Shown: positions 17,709 to 26,298, counted from the first letter of the stretch. The stretch: DNA of 64,000 bases from Agathobaculum sp. NTUH-O15-33 (GCF_033193315.1 NZ_CP136187.1:682001-746000); one strand, 5' to 3'. The notes: generated from the sequence alone by a model not told the origin. Made by a program: numbers and translations.

Positions 17709-18908
17709 GTGGAATTAAAACCGATTTCCAAGATCGCGGCAGGGGTGCACCCGTCTACCACGCTGACGATCGACGCGCTGTTCAAACAAATGAAAGCAGA
17801 GGGCAAGGATGTGGTCGGCTTCGGCGCGGGCGAGCCCGATTTCCCTACGCCCGAGCATATCAAGCAGGCCGGTATCGATGCGATTGAAAACAACCTGACG
17901 CGCTACACGCCCGCGGCGGGGCTGATGGATCTGCGCAAAGCGGCCAGCGACCGGCTCGACCAAGATTTCGGCCTTGATTACGCGCCCGACCAGATCGTGG
18001 TCGCCTCCGGCGCCAAGCACTCGATCTTTATCGCCTTGCAAACCCTGTGCGACGCGGGCGACGAGGTCGTGATCGCCGCGCCCTACTGGGTCTCGTACAG
18101 CGAAATGGTGCAGCAGGCTGGGGCCGTCCCCGTCGTCGTCACCGCGAGCGAGGAGCAGGATTTTAAGATCACCGCCGCCCAACTGGACGCCGCCGTGACC
18201 GATAAGACCAAATGCTTTATGCTCAACTCGCCCTGCAACCCGACCGGCATGGTCTACACGAAGGATGAACTGGCCGCCATCGCCGAGGTCTGCACCCGCC
18301 GCAATCTCTATGTGATCGCGGATGAGATCTACTGCAACCTTGTTTACGACAACCGCGAATTCACTTCCTTTGCCTCGCTGTCCGAGGATATCCGCGAGCG
18401 CACCATACTGGTGAACGGCGTGTCCAAATCTTACGCCATGACCGGCTGGCGCATCGGTTACTCCGCGTCGAGCCGCTATTTGGCCCGTATGATGGCAAAT
18501 TACCTCAGCCACTCAACCTCGGCCCCGTGTACGATCTCGCAGCACGCGGCGATCACGGCGCTGATCGGCCCGCAGGAGGATATGATCGCCATGCGCGGCG
18601 CTTTTGAAAAACGCCGCGACCATCTGGTCGAGCGTATGAATAAGGTGCCGGGCGTATCCTGCATCAAACCGGAGGGCGCCTTCTACGTCATGATGAACAT
18701 GAAGCAATTCTTGGGCAAAACGATGTATGGCAAGCGCGTCGAAAGCGCGGAGGATTTCGCGCAGCTCTTCCTTGAAAAGGGACTCGTGGCTACCGTGCCC
18801 TGCACCGCGTTTGCCGCGCCGGGCTTTGTGCGCTGGAGTTATGCAACTTCCATGCAGGAGATCGACAAAGGTCTCGATCGTTTGGAAGAGTTTATAAAAA
18901 ACGCCTGA
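17709..18908 (+). CDS. Pyridoxal-phosphate aspartate/aromatic aminotransferase (class I)
   Basis: 399 residues. Class I/II aminotransferase of the aspartate aminotransferase Ib type. GAGEPDFPTPEH near residue 40 and the lysine of SKSYAMTGWRIGY (about 238) that carries PLP are diagnostic, as is NSPCNPTGMVY. It probably moves amino groups between aspartate and 2-oxoglutarate; the exact substrate is not fixed by sequence. GTG at 17709 is chosen because GAGGAG sits 8 bp upstream; an in-frame GTG at 17700 overlaps that site. It stands alone, with its own promoter. Confidence 0.9.
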   Translation: MELKPISKIAAGVHPSTTLTIDALFKQMKAEGKDVVGFGAGEPDFPTPEHIKQAGIDAIENNLTRYTPAAGLMDLRKAASDRLDQDFGLDYAPDQIVVASGAKHSIFIALQTLCDAGDEVVIAAPYWVSYSEMVQQAGAVPVVVTASEEQDFKITAAQLDAAVTDKTKCFMLNSPCNPTGMVYTKDELAAIAEVCTRRNLYVIADEIYCNLVYDNREFTSFASLSEDIRERTILVNGVSKSYAMTGWRIGYSASSRYLARMMANYLSHSTSAPCTISQHAAITALIGPQEDMIAMRGAFEKRRDHLVERMNKVPGVSCIKPEGAFYVMMNMKQFLGKTMYGKRVESAEDFAQLFLEKGLVATVPCTAFAAPGFVRWSYATSMQEIDKGLDRLEEFIKNA

Positions 18909-18933
18909 AACCGGCGAAAACGCGAAGTTTTCC

Positions 18934-18962
18934 TTGATAACAGCGTTTTAAAATGATAAAAT
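18934..18962 (+). promoter_or_regulatory. Probable promoter of purB
   Basis: TTGATA (18934-18939), 17-bp spacer, TAAAAT (18957-18962). The -10 touches the perfect palindrome at 18960-18991, so a protein bound there or the palindrome in the transcript could control purB. Confidence 0.5.
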
Positions 18963-18991
18963 AAGAGCGGACTGCGAAGTCCGCTCTTATT
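18960..18991 (+). terminator. Perfect 14-bp hairpin between the aminotransferase gene and purB
   Basis: AATAAGAGCGGACT (18960-18973), loop GCGA, AGTCCGCTCTTATT (18978-18991). The following sequence is only weakly T-rich. It may terminate the upstream gene, but its overlap with the purB promoter also allows an operator role. Confidence 0.6.
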
Positions 18992-19046
18992 GCGTTAAAA
19001 AAGAGAAAAAGCGATATAAAAAATGGCAAACGAAAGGAAAGAGAGC

Positions 19047-20477
19047 ATGAGCAACGTGTATGAAAGCCCGTTTTCCGCGCGGTACGCCTCGGATGAGATG
19101 CTGTATATCTTCTCCTCCGATATGAAGTTTTCGACTTGGCGGCGGCTGTGGATCTCGCTGGCAAAAGCGGAAATGGCACTCGGCCTGCCCATCACCGAGG
19201 AACAGGTGCGGGAGATGGAGGCCCACGTAAACGATATTGATTTCGACATGGCCCGCGCCCGTGAAAAAGAGGTGCGGCACGATGTGATGGCCCATGTATA
19301 TACCTTTGGCAAAGCCGCGCCGAAGGCCGCCGGTATCATCCATCTGGGCGCGACGAGCGCCTATGTGGGCGATAACACCGATATCATCCAGATCCGCGAG
19401 GGTCTGCTGCTCGTGCGGAAAAAGCTGGCCGCCGTACTGGACAAGCTTTCCGTATTCGCGGACGCGCATAAGGCGCAGCCGACGCTGGGCTTCACCCACT
19501 TCCAGCCCGCGCAGCTGACGACCGTCGGCAAGCGCGCGACGCTGTGGATGAACGAACTGCTGATGGACCTTGAAGAGGTCGAATACCGCCTGAGTACCCT
19601 TAAAATGCTCGGCTCCAAGGGCACGACCGGCACGCAGGCTTCCTTTATGGAGCTGTTCGACGGCGATGAGAGCAAGGTGAAGGAACTGGAAAAGCGCATT
19701 GCGGACGATTTCGGCTTTTCGGGCGTGCAGCCTGTTTCGGGCCAGACCTATTCCCGCAAGGTGGACGCGCAGGCGCTTGCGACGATGTCGGGCATTGCCC
19801 AGTCGGCGGGCAAGTTTGCCACCGACCTGCGCCTTTTGCAGCACCTGAAGGAGATCGAGGAGCCGTTCGAGGCGCACCAGATCGGTTCTTCCGCCATGCC
19901 GTACAAGCGCAACCCCATGAGAAGCGAACGCATCTGCGCGCTGGCGCGCTATGTGATCTGCGACAGCCTGAACCCCGCCTTCACCGCGTACGGACAGTGG
20001 TTCGAGCGCACGCTGGATGATTCGGCGAACAAGCGCGTATCCGTTCCCGAAGCGTTCCTCGCGGTCGACGCGATCCTGAACATCATGCTGAACGTCGTTT
20101 CCGGCCTTGTCGTTTACCCCAAGGTTATTCACCAGCGCGTGATGAACGAGCTGCCCTTTATGGCCACCGAAAACATCATGATGAGCGCGGTCAAGCGCGG
20201 CGGCGACCGGCAGGAGCTGCATGAGCGTATCCGCGAGCATTCCATGGCCGCCGGCAAGCGCATCAAGGAGGAAGGGCTCGACAACGATCTGATTGACCGG
20301 ATCGCGGCTGATCCCATGTTTGGCATGACCCGTGAGGAAATTGAAGCGGAGCTCGACCCCGCGAATTATATCGGCCGCTGCCCCTCGCAGGTGGACGAGT
20401 TCCTTGCTGAGTGCGTCCGCCCCGCGATCTCGCCCTATCTGGACGGCGAAGAAATCCGCGCGGAGATCAACTTATAA
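19047..20477 (+). CDS. purB: Adenylosuccinate lyase
   Basis: 476 residues. Cleaves SAICAR and adenylosuccinate in purine synthesis. The superfamily signature SSAMPYKRNPMRSE is at about residue 285, with the catalytic histidine region LGATSAYVGDNTD (about 106) and TLGFTHFQPAQ (about 150). The start at 19047 (MSNVYESPFSARY) has GAAAGGAAAGAG in front; an ATG 24 bp earlier lacks one and family members begin at the later site. Single gene, not in a pur operon. Confidence 0.95.
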   Translation: MSNVYESPFSARYASDEMLYIFSSDMKFSTWRRLWISLAKAEMALGLPITEEQVREMEAHVNDIDFDMARAREKEVRHDVMAHVYTFGKAAPKAAGIIHLGATSAYVGDNTDIIQIREGLLLVRKKLAAVLDKLSVFADAHKAQPTLGFTHFQPAQLTTVGKRATLWMNELLMDLEEVEYRLSTLKMLGSKGTTGTQASFMELFDGDESKVKELEKRIADDFGFSGVQPVSGQTYSRKVDAQALATMSGIAQSAGKFATDLRLLQHLKEIEEPFEAHQIGSSAMPYKRNPMRSERICALARYVICDSLNPAFTAYGQWFERTLDDSANKRVSVPEAFLAVDAILNIMLNVVSGLVVYPKVIHQRVMNELPFMATENIMMSAVKRGGDRQELHERIREHSMAAGKRIKEEGLDNDLIDRIAADPMFGMTREEIEAELDPANYIGRCPSQVDEFLAECVRPAISPYLDGEEIRAEINL

Positions 20478-20479
20478 TT

Positions 20480-20535
20480 TCCACGCGCCGTAGCGCGTAT
20501 GGAATCGAAAATCAAAACAGAGCGTTTTGATCAAA
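20480..20535 (+). repeat. Structured intergenic repeat, partial copy C
   Basis: Starts just after purB with the same GC-rich dyad as copies A and B (ACGCG/CGCGT around CCGTAG), then a perfect 8-bp hairpin (ATCAAAAC/GTTTTGAT) matching the position of the later hairpin of copy A. The conserved core and last hairpin are missing; the secD promoter follows. Confidence 0.6.
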
Positions 20536-20545
20536 TCAATCGTGT

Positions 20546-20574
20546 TTGACTTTTTGCGGCAAAAAAGTTATACT
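20546..20574 (+). promoter_or_regulatory. Sigma-A promoter for secD-secF
   Basis: TTGACT (20546-20551), 17-bp spacer, TATACT (20569-20574), about 43 bp before the TTG start of secD. Confidence 0.75.
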
Positions 20575-20616
20575 GTACTTTATGCTGTGTAAAGAAACGA
20601 AGGAGGCTGTAAAACA

Positions 20617-21894
20617 TTGAAGAAGAGTGTGATTTCCTTTATCGCAGTCATGCTCGTGATCGCGATTCTCGCGGTCTTTGCGGTATCGGGATTAACGATT
20701 GCCGGTCATGTGATCATTCCAAAGGTGACCGACACGGAAAACGGGATCCGGCTGGGTCTCGATCTGGTGGGCGGCTCGTCCATCACCTATGAGGCGATCT
20801 TGCCGGAGGGCTACTCGGGCGATCTGGCAAATGATATGAAGATCGCGCAGACGATGATCCGGGAACGTCTGACGCGTAAGGGCTTTACCGAAGCGACCGT
20901 CGCGCTGAAGGGCGACAACCGCATCACGGTGGAGATCCCGCAGATCACCAACCCGGAAGAAGCGGTGCAGACGCTCGGCACGACCGCGCAGCTGACCTTT
21001 GTCGATATGGACGGCAAGGAATGGCTGACCGGTCAGGATATCAAAAAGGCGACCGCCGCGTACGGCACGCCGAACAACGAACCGATCGCGATCAACTACG
21101 TTCAGGTGGAGTTCACCACGGACGGCGCGAAGAAGTTTGCCGAGGCGACCGAAACGATCGCCGGCATGGCGGCGGAGGGTAAGAACTACCTCGGCATTGT
21201 CATGGACGGCGAAGCGATTTCCACCCCCGGCGTCAACCAGAAGATCGACAGCGATTCCTGCGTCATCTCCGGTTCCTTTACGGCGGAAAGCGCCAAGGAA
21301 CTGGCCGACCTGATCAACGTCGGTCAGATGCCGTTCAGTTTAAAGCAGGTCGAGCTTCGCTCGGTCGGCCCGCAGCTCGGCGCGGACGCAATGCAGACCA
21401 GTCTGCTCGCCGGTGCGATCGGCGTGGCGCTGGTGTGCCTGTTCATGCTGATCGTTTACCGCATTCCCGGCCTTGTCGCGTGCCTTGCGTTGGGCTTCTA
21501 TATTGTGATCGAGGCCGTTATCTTCGGCCTGATCCGCGTCAACCTGTCCCTGCCGGGCATCGCGGGCATTATTCTGTCGATCGGCATGGCGGTGGACGCC
21601 AACGTCGTCATTTTCGAGCGCATCAAGGAAGAACTGCGCGCGGGCAAGACGGTCAAGAGCGCGATCGATTCCGGCTTTAAGCGCGCCTTTACGGCAATTT
21701 TGGACTCTAACGTCACCACGCTGATCGCGGCGGCGGTGCTGTTCTGGCTGGGCACGGGCACGATCGTCGGCTTTGCGACGACGCTTGGCCTCGGTGTTAT
21801 CGTTTCGATGTTCACCGCGCTGACCATCACGCACTTCCTGCTCAACCGCATGGTCGATTTCCACATCCGTAACCCCAAGGCTTACGGCGCATAA
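20617..21894 (+). CDS. secD: Protein translocase subunit SecD
   Basis: 425 residues. Membrane component that uses proton motive force to help SecYEG release proteins. One N-terminal helix (about 8-30), the DLVGGSSITYEA motif, an extracytoplasmic domain, then five helices with the conserved SIGMAVDANVVIFERIKEE segment (about 325-343). TTG start with AAGGAGG 10 bp upstream. SecF follows as a separate gene 19 bp later; in many Firmicutes the two are fused. Confidence 0.95.
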   Translation: MKKSVISFIAVMLVIAILAVFAVSGLTIAGHVIIPKVTDTENGIRLGLDLVGGSSITYEAILPEGYSGDLANDMKIAQTMIRERLTRKGFTEATVALKGDNRITVEIPQITNPEEAVQTLGTTAQLTFVDMDGKEWLTGQDIKKATAAYGTPNNEPIAINYVQVEFTTDGAKKFAEATETIAGMAAEGKNYLGIVMDGEAISTPGVNQKIDSDSCVISGSFTAESAKELADLINVGQMPFSLKQVELRSVGPQLGADAMQTSLLAGAIGVALVCLFMLIVYRIPGLVACLALGFYIVIEAVIFGLIRVNLSLPGIAGIILSIGMAVDANVVIFERIKEELRAGKTVKSAIDSGFKRAFTAILDSNVTTLIAAAVLFWLGTGTIVGFATTLGLGVIVSMFTALTITHFLLNRMVDFHIRNPKAYGA

Positions 21895-21913
21895 GAAAGG
21901 AGGAGATCAATTT

Positions 21914-22825
21914 ATGAAAGCAAAGTTCCCGATTTTAAAGAATTTCAAAATTTTCGGCATTATCTCCATCCTGCTGTGCGCGACCGGTCTGGTCGGCCTG
22001 CTGGCGCTGCCGTTCGGACAGAATCTGTTCAATTTGGACATCGATTTTGCCGGCGGCACCGAAATGGAGTTCAATATGCATCAAACGGTGACGCAGGATA
22101 TCCAGAACGAGGTGACCGCCCTGTTCAAGGAAGCCACCGGCACGGATGCTTCCTCCGTCACCTCGGCGGGCGATAAGGACGAGCTGGTCTCCATCCGTTC
22201 CTCCTCCATCGATTCGGAGAAGCGCGCCGCCGTGATCAAGGCGATGCTCGAAAAGTACAGCCTCGATGAAAAAACCGATATCAACAAGAACGACGACGTC
22301 AGCCCTTCGGTCGGCAGCGATTTGCAAAAGGCCGCGTTCCTGTGCGCGATCGTCGCCATCGTTCTGATGATGATCTATATTACCATCCGGTTCGAACTGA
22401 CCTCCGGTCTCGCGGCGGTCTGCTGTCTGGTGCACGATCTGCTGATCATGCTCACCTGCTATGTGGTGTTCCAGCTGCCGCTGAACGTAAACTTCATCGC
22501 CGCGGCGCTCACCATCCTCGGTTACTCGATCAACGCGTCGATCATCGTGTTTGACCGTATCCGTGAAAATCTGCGCACCGCGCGTAAGGAGCCGTTCGAG
22601 TCCGTGGCCGAGCGTTCGGTCTGGCAGACAATGGGCCGTACGATCAACACCACGCTGACCACGCTGTTCACCGTCGGTATGATCTTTATCCTCGGCGTGC
22701 CGAGCCTCAAGCAGTTCACGCTGCCGCTGATCATCGGCATTATCGCGGGCGGTTATTCTTCCATCTTCATGTCCGCATCTCTGTGGAACTTCTTCCGCAA
22801 GCATATGCGTAAGAAGAAGGCGTAA
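21914..22825 (+). CDS. secF: Protein translocase subunit SecF
   Basis: 303 residues. Partner of SecD. Shows the DIDFAGGTEMEF motif (about 37), a small periplasm-side domain and six membrane helices with NASIIVFDRIRENLR (about 210) near the GYSIN segment. AGGAGGAGA precedes the ATG. The perfect hairpin at 22839-22868 follows. Confidence 0.95.
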   Translation: MKAKFPILKNFKIFGIISILLCATGLVGLLALPFGQNLFNLDIDFAGGTEMEFNMHQTVTQDIQNEVTALFKEATGTDASSVTSAGDKDELVSIRSSSIDSEKRAAVIKAMLEKYSLDEKTDINKNDDVSPSVGSDLQKAAFLCAIVAIVLMMIYITIRFELTSGLAAVCCLVHDLLIMLTCYVVFQLPLNVNFIAAALTILGYSINASIIVFDRIRENLRTARKEPFESVAERSVWQTMGRTINTTLTTLFTVGMIFILGVPSLKQFTLPLIIGIIAGGYSSIFMSASLWNFFRKHMRKKKA

Positions 22826-22838
22826 AAAGCATATACTG

Positions 22839-22868
22839 CAAAGGAGGATGCCGTGGCATCCTCCTTTG
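22839..22868 (+). terminator. Perfect 14-bp hairpin holding a Shine-Dalgarno-like sequence
   Basis: CAAAGGAGGATGCC (22839-22852), GT, GGCATCCTCCTTTG (22855-22868). No T run follows, so simple termination is doubtful; the stem buries AAAGGAGG and an ATG on the plus strand. It sits between secF and the isomerase gene. Confidence 0.5.
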
Positions 22869-22895
22869 TCCATTACCGGAAGGGAGCTGAATTCA

Positions 22896-23690
22896 ATGGT
22901 TCGCATCGGCATTTCGACCGCATGCTTTTATCCTGAACCGATCGAGGAGGCGCTGCCCGTGATAGCCGGGCTCGGCGTGCACGCGATCGAGGTGTTCGTC
23001 AACACAGAAAGCGAATTTTCGCCTGCGTTCGCACAGAGCTTTGGCGCGCAGGCGCGCGCGCTGGGGCTGGATATCGTATCTGTACACCCGTTCACCTCGC
23101 TGATGGAGGGGATCTTGCTGTTTTCCGATTACAGCCGCCGCACGGACGACGGCATGCGGCAGTATGAACGGTATTTTACCTTTGCCGAGAGCTTGGGCGC
23201 GCGCTTTCTCACCTTTCACGGAGAACGCGACATGGGCGGTCCGGACGATCCCGCGCGGTTTGCGCATAAGGCGGAGATATACCGCCGCCTATGCGCACTC
23301 GGCGCGTCGCACGGTGTGACGCTTGCGCAGGAGAATGTGGCGTGGTGCAAATCAAAGAACCCTGCCTTTCTGCGCAATCTGTATGAAGCCGTGCCCGAAT
23401 TGCACTTCACGCTCGATATCAAGCAGGCCCGGCGCGCGGGGCGCGACCCGCGCGAATTTATCGAAGCGGTGGGCGAGCGGATCGTCAATATCCATATCAA
23501 CGACTTTGATGCAAACGAAAGCTGCCTGCTGCCCGGCGCGGGCAATATGGATTACGGCGACTTTTTCAGCCGTATGCGCGCGGTCCATTACGATGGGCAC
23601 GCGCTGATCGAGGTATACCGCTCGAATTTCCACGATCCGGCCGAGTTTACCCGCTCCCTTCGCGTGCTTTCCCGCTACGGTACCGTGTAG
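22896..23690 (+). CDS. Sugar phosphate isomerase/epimerase family protein (TIM barrel)
   Basis: 264 residues. AP-endonuclease family 2 / xylose-isomerase-like barrel: begins MVRIGISTACF and carries the metal-binding pattern of the family: HGERD (about 109), QENVAW (about 147), HFTLDIKQARRAG (about 167), NIHINDFD (about 199) and the final Glu in ALIEVYRSN (about 238). Such enzymes isomerise or dehydrate small sugars or polyols, or incise DNA at abasic sites; the substrate cannot be named. GGAAGGGAG lies 9 bp before the ATG. It follows secF after a hairpin. Confidence 0.85.
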   Translation: MVRIGISTACFYPEPIEEALPVIAGLGVHAIEVFVNTESEFSPAFAQSFGAQARALGLDIVSVHPFTSLMEGILLFSDYSRRTDDGMRQYERYFTFAESLGARFLTFHGERDMGGPDDPARFAHKAEIYRRLCALGASHGVTLAQENVAWCKSKNPAFLRNLYEAVPELHFTLDIKQARRAGRDPREFIEAVGERIVNIHINDFDANESCLLPGAGNMDYGDFFSRMRAVHYDGHALIEVYRSNFHDPAEFTRSLRVLSRYGTV

Positions 23691-23699
23691 CAAAGCTGT

Positions 23700-23752
23700 T
23701 TGACAGATGCACACGAGGCGTGGTATAATAGCTATAAAGTAGCTATTATACC
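23700..23752 (+). promoter_or_regulatory. Promoter with embedded perfect palindrome upstream of nrdR
   Basis: TTGACA (23700-23705), 18-bp spacer, TATAAT (23724-23729). The -10 is part of a perfect 13-bp inverted repeat, GGTATAATAGCTA (23722-23734) and TAGCTATTATACC (23740-23752), which places a second TATAAT on the minus strand. A further GGTATAAT is at 23823-23830, about 75 bp before nrdR. Probably a repressor site, or twin -10 elements. Confidence 0.6.
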
Positions 23753-23905
23753 CGGATTAAATTTATTATACCATCAGTGGCGCCTATCGGAATCCCGACA
23801 CCTTTCGTTTGTTTGCCGCTGTGGTATAATATAGCATAAAACAAAAGGGTTCTTTCGAAAGCGTGGTTTCGATCGAATCGCTGTTATAGAGAGGGGAATA
23901 CCTCG

Positions 23906-24361
23906 ATGAAGTGTCCATTTTGCGGGTTTGGGGACAGTAAGGTGGTCGATTCCAGACCGACCGACGAGGGGACGAGCATCCGCCGCCGCCGTGAATGTCT
24001 GCAATGCTTAAAGCGATTCACCACCTATGAGACCGTTGAGCGGATGCCGCTTATGCTCATCAAGCGGGATGGCACGCGTCAGGCTTACGACCGGCAGAAA
24101 TTGCTGAACGGTCTGATCAAGGCGTGCGAAAAGCGCCCGGTGTCGCTGATGCAGCTCGAACAGATCGTAGACAATGTGGAGCAAAAGGTGTTCAGCTCGC
24201 TGGAAAACGAAATTTCCAGCATGGTCATCGGCGAGCTTGTGATGGATCAGCTGCGGCTGGTGGACGAGATCGCGTACGTGCGCTTTGCCTCGGTCTATCG
24301 TCAGTTTAAGGATATCAGCTCCTTTATGGACGAGCTGAATACCCTGATACGCGAAAAATAA
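23906..24361 (+). CDS. nrdR: Transcriptional repressor NrdR
   Basis: 151 residues. Represses ribonucleotide reductase genes in response to nucleotide levels. An N-terminal zinc ribbon ([20 protein letters not shown] at 3-22, then [17 protein letters not shown]) is followed by an ATP-cone domain (about 48-138). Length and motif spacing are exactly those of NrdR. No nrd gene is in the window. GAGAGGGG precedes the ATG by about 10 bp. Confidence 0.97.
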   Translation: MKCPFCGFGDSKVVDSRPTDEGTSIRRRRECLQCLKRFTTYETVERMPLMLIKRDGTRQAYDRQKLLNGLIKACEKRPVSLMQLEQIVDNVEQKVFSSLENEISSMVIGELVMDQLRLVDEIAYVRFASVYRQFKDISSFMDELNTLIREK

Positions 24362-24365
24362 AGTC

Positions 24366-24394
24366 TTGACAAACGGCCATGAAGGGGCTAAACT
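24366..24394 (+). promoter_or_regulatory. Probable promoter of the met leader and metNIQ
   Basis: TTGACA (24366-24371) with TAAACT (24389-24394) at 17 bp, only 5 bp after the nrdR stop. The start of transcription would be about 45 bp before the leader ORF. Confidence 0.5.
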
Positions 24395-24448
24395 ATAAAC
24401 CACGAAAGTAATCACTATTGAAACCGTAGGAAAAGGAGGAAAACCGTT

Positions 24449-24526
24449 ATGACAGCACTGCGAATGTACATGGCAAGCGGTTTTGCTCGTATTTCTGCCG
24501 CGAAGGGGCGAATGTGCCTTTCGTAA
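24449..24526 (+). CDS. Candidate 25-residue methionine leader peptide of metNIQ
   Basis: A short ORF behind a strong ribosome binding site (AAAAGGAGG, 9 bp spacing). Of 25 residues four are Met (1, 6, 8 and 22); the last Met codon is followed directly by the only Cys codon, then Leu-Ser-stop. It ends about 12 bp before the strand that pairs to form an antiterminator, and about 100 bp before metN. This is the layout of ribosome-mediated attenuation. There is no hydrophobic segment or other sign of a functional protein. I know of no described family for it; the role is inferred. Confidence 0.6.
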   Translation: MTALRMYMASGFARISAAKGRMCLS

Positions 24527-24536
24527 CAGACGCGGG

Positions 24537-24608
24537 CCGCTTTCCATGCGGTTTTGCGTTTTCTTAGAAAAACGAGCGGAAAGCAAATTGGCTTTCCGCT
24601 TTTATTTT
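24537..24608 (+). terminator. Terminator with alternative antiterminator before metN
   Basis: Terminator: AGCGGAAAGC (24575-24584), loop, GCTTTCCGCT (24591-24600), then TTTATTTT. Competing fold: GCTTTCC (24539-24545) pairs with GGAAAGC (24578-24584), enclosing CGTTTT (24557-24562) with AAAACG (24569-24574). The two folds share bases and exclude each other, as in an attenuator. Confidence 0.75.
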
Positions 24609-24629
24609 GAATTCAAGGGGGAATGAGGT

Positions 24630-25649
24630 TTGGAACAGGACGCGATCGTCCGCATCCGGGATCTAAACAAGACCTTTCGGACGAAAACAAACACCGTCGT
24701 CGCGCTCGACGGCGTCAGCCTCGATGTGACGCGGGGCGAAATATTCGGCATTATCGGCCTTTCCGGCGCGGGCAAGTCGACGCTGGTTCGCTGTATCAAT
24801 TTTTTGGAAACGCCGACGGCCGGTACCGTTGAAGTGGACGGGCGCGAGTTGGGCGCGCTCTCCAAAAAGGAGCTGCTCGAAGCCAGACGCTCGATGGGCA
24901 TGATCTTTCAGCAGTTCAACCTATTGCAGCAGCGCACGGCGCTGCAAAACATCTGCTTCCCGTTGGAGATTGCGGGCGTTAAAAAGGATGAAGCGGAAAA
25001 ACGGGCGCGGGAACTGCTGGGGATCGTCGGTCTGACCGAACGGGCGGAGGCGTATCCGGCGCAGATGTCGGGCGGCCAACAGCAGCGCGTGGCGATCGCC
25101 AGAGCGCTTGCGACGAACCCCCAAATCCTGCTCTGCGACGAGGCGACCTCCGCGCTTGACCCGACGACCACCCGGTCGATCCTCGCGCTGCTGAAAGAAA
25201 TCAATAAAAATCTGGGTATCACCGTGATCATCATCACGCATGAAATGGCGGTTATTGAAGAAATCTGCCAGCGCGTCGCCATTATCGATTCCAGCCGCAT
25301 CGCGGAGATCGGCACGGTCGAGCAGGTGTTTACCCGACCGAAGTCCGCCATGGCCAAGCAGCTGATCTACCCGAACGGCGAGCGGGACCGCCTTGCGACA
25401 GGCAAGCGCTATTGCCGCATCGTGTTCGACGGCAACTCGTCCTTTGAGCCGGTGGTGTCCAATATGGTGCTCGAATGCAAGGCGGCGGTCAATATCATGT
25501 TTGCGGATACCAAGGATATTGACGGCAAGGCCTACGGCCAAATGATTTTGCAGCTGCCCGAGGACGAACGCGCCGCGTCGCGCGCGCTGGCGTACCTCGA
25601 AACACAGAATGTGCATGTGGAGGAGGTGGACAACGATGCTTACGCCTGA
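24630..25649 (+). CDS. metN: Methionine ABC transporter ATP-binding protein MetN
   Basis: 339 residues. ATPase of the MetNIQ methionine importer. Walker A GLSGAGKST (about 47), signature MSGGQQQRVAIARAL (about 146), Walker B LLCDEATSALDP (about 166), and a C-terminal NIL regulatory domain (about 265-339) that binds methionine and inhibits transport. TTG start with AAGGGGGAATGAGG upstream; no in-frame ATG fits. Overlaps metI by 14 bp. Confidence 0.96.
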   Translation: MEQDAIVRIRDLNKTFRTKTNTVVALDGVSLDVTRGEIFGIIGLSGAGKSTLVRCINFLETPTAGTVEVDGRELGALSKKELLEARRSMGMIFQQFNLLQQRTALQNICFPLEIAGVKKDEAEKRARELLGIVGLTERAEAYPAQMSGGQQQRVAIARALATNPQILLCDEATSALDPTTTRSILALLKEINKNLGITVIIITHEMAVIEEICQRVAIIDSSRIAEIGTVEQVFTRPKSAMAKQLIYPNGERDRLATGKRYCRIVFDGNSSFEPVVSNMVLECKAAVNIMFADTKDIDGKAYGQMILQLPEDERAASRALAYLETQNVHVEEVDNDAYA

Positions 25650-26298
25650 ACTCTGGGGCCTAATGGGCACTAGCCTGCTGGAAACCTTATATATGGTCAT
25701 TCTGGCTACCGCTTTTTCTTATTTGATCGGCTTGCCAATCGGCCTTGCGCTCGTTGCCACCGAGCGGGACGGTATTCGCCCGCTGCCGGCGTTTAATAAG
25801 GTGCTGGGCTTTGTGGTCAATATTTTGCGTTCGGTACCGTTTTTGATTTTGCTGGTTTATGTTCAGCCGTTGACCCGCGCGATTGTGGGCACCTCGATAG
25901 GTTCGACGGCGACCATCGTGCCGTTGGTCATCGCCGCGGCTCCCTATGTGGGGCGTATGGTCGAAAGTTCGATCAAAGAAGTCAGCTTTGGCGTGATCGA
26001 AGCCGCACAGTCGATGGGAGCAAGCCCGTGGCAGATCGTGACCAAAGTTCTTGTGCCCGAGGCCAAGCCGTCGCTGCTGGTCGGCGCGGCGATCTCGATC
26101 GTCACGATTTTAAGCTATTCCGCCATGGCCGGTTTTGTTGCGGGCGGCGGTCTTGGTACGGTTGCTATCAACTATGGCTACAACCGCTATCAGTTCGATA
26201 TCATGACCGTCGCAGTTGTCATCATTGTTATCGTGGTGCAAATTTTTCAGGAGTGCGGACTGTGGCTGGCAAAAAAGCTGGATAAACGCAACCGTTAA
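25636..26298 (+). CDS. metI: Methionine ABC transporter permease MetI
   Basis: 220 residues, five membrane helices. The cytoplasmic EAA-like loop EAAQSMGASPWQIVTKVLVPEA (key part EAAQSMGASPWQI, about 120-132) contacts MetN. Start at 25636 has GGAGGAGGTGG upstream, inside metN, which supports tight coupling. Length and topology match MetI. Confidence 0.95.
   Translation: MLTPELWGLMGTSLLETLYMVILATAFSYLIGLPIGLALVATERDGIRPLPAFNKVLGFVVNILRSVPFLILLVYVQPLTRAIVGTSIGSTATIVPLVIAAAPYVGRMVESSIKEVSFGVIEAAQSMGASPWQIVTKVLVPEAKPSLLVGAAISIVTILSYSAMAGFVAGGGLGTVAINYGYNRYQFDIMTVAVVIIVIVVQIFQECGLWLAKKLDKRNR

Noticed and set aside
24361..24448. S-box (SAM) or T-box riboswitch in front of metNIQ
   Set aside because: No conserved SAM-I core nor T-box sequence (UGGN motif) was found; the short leader ORF and attenuator explain the region better.
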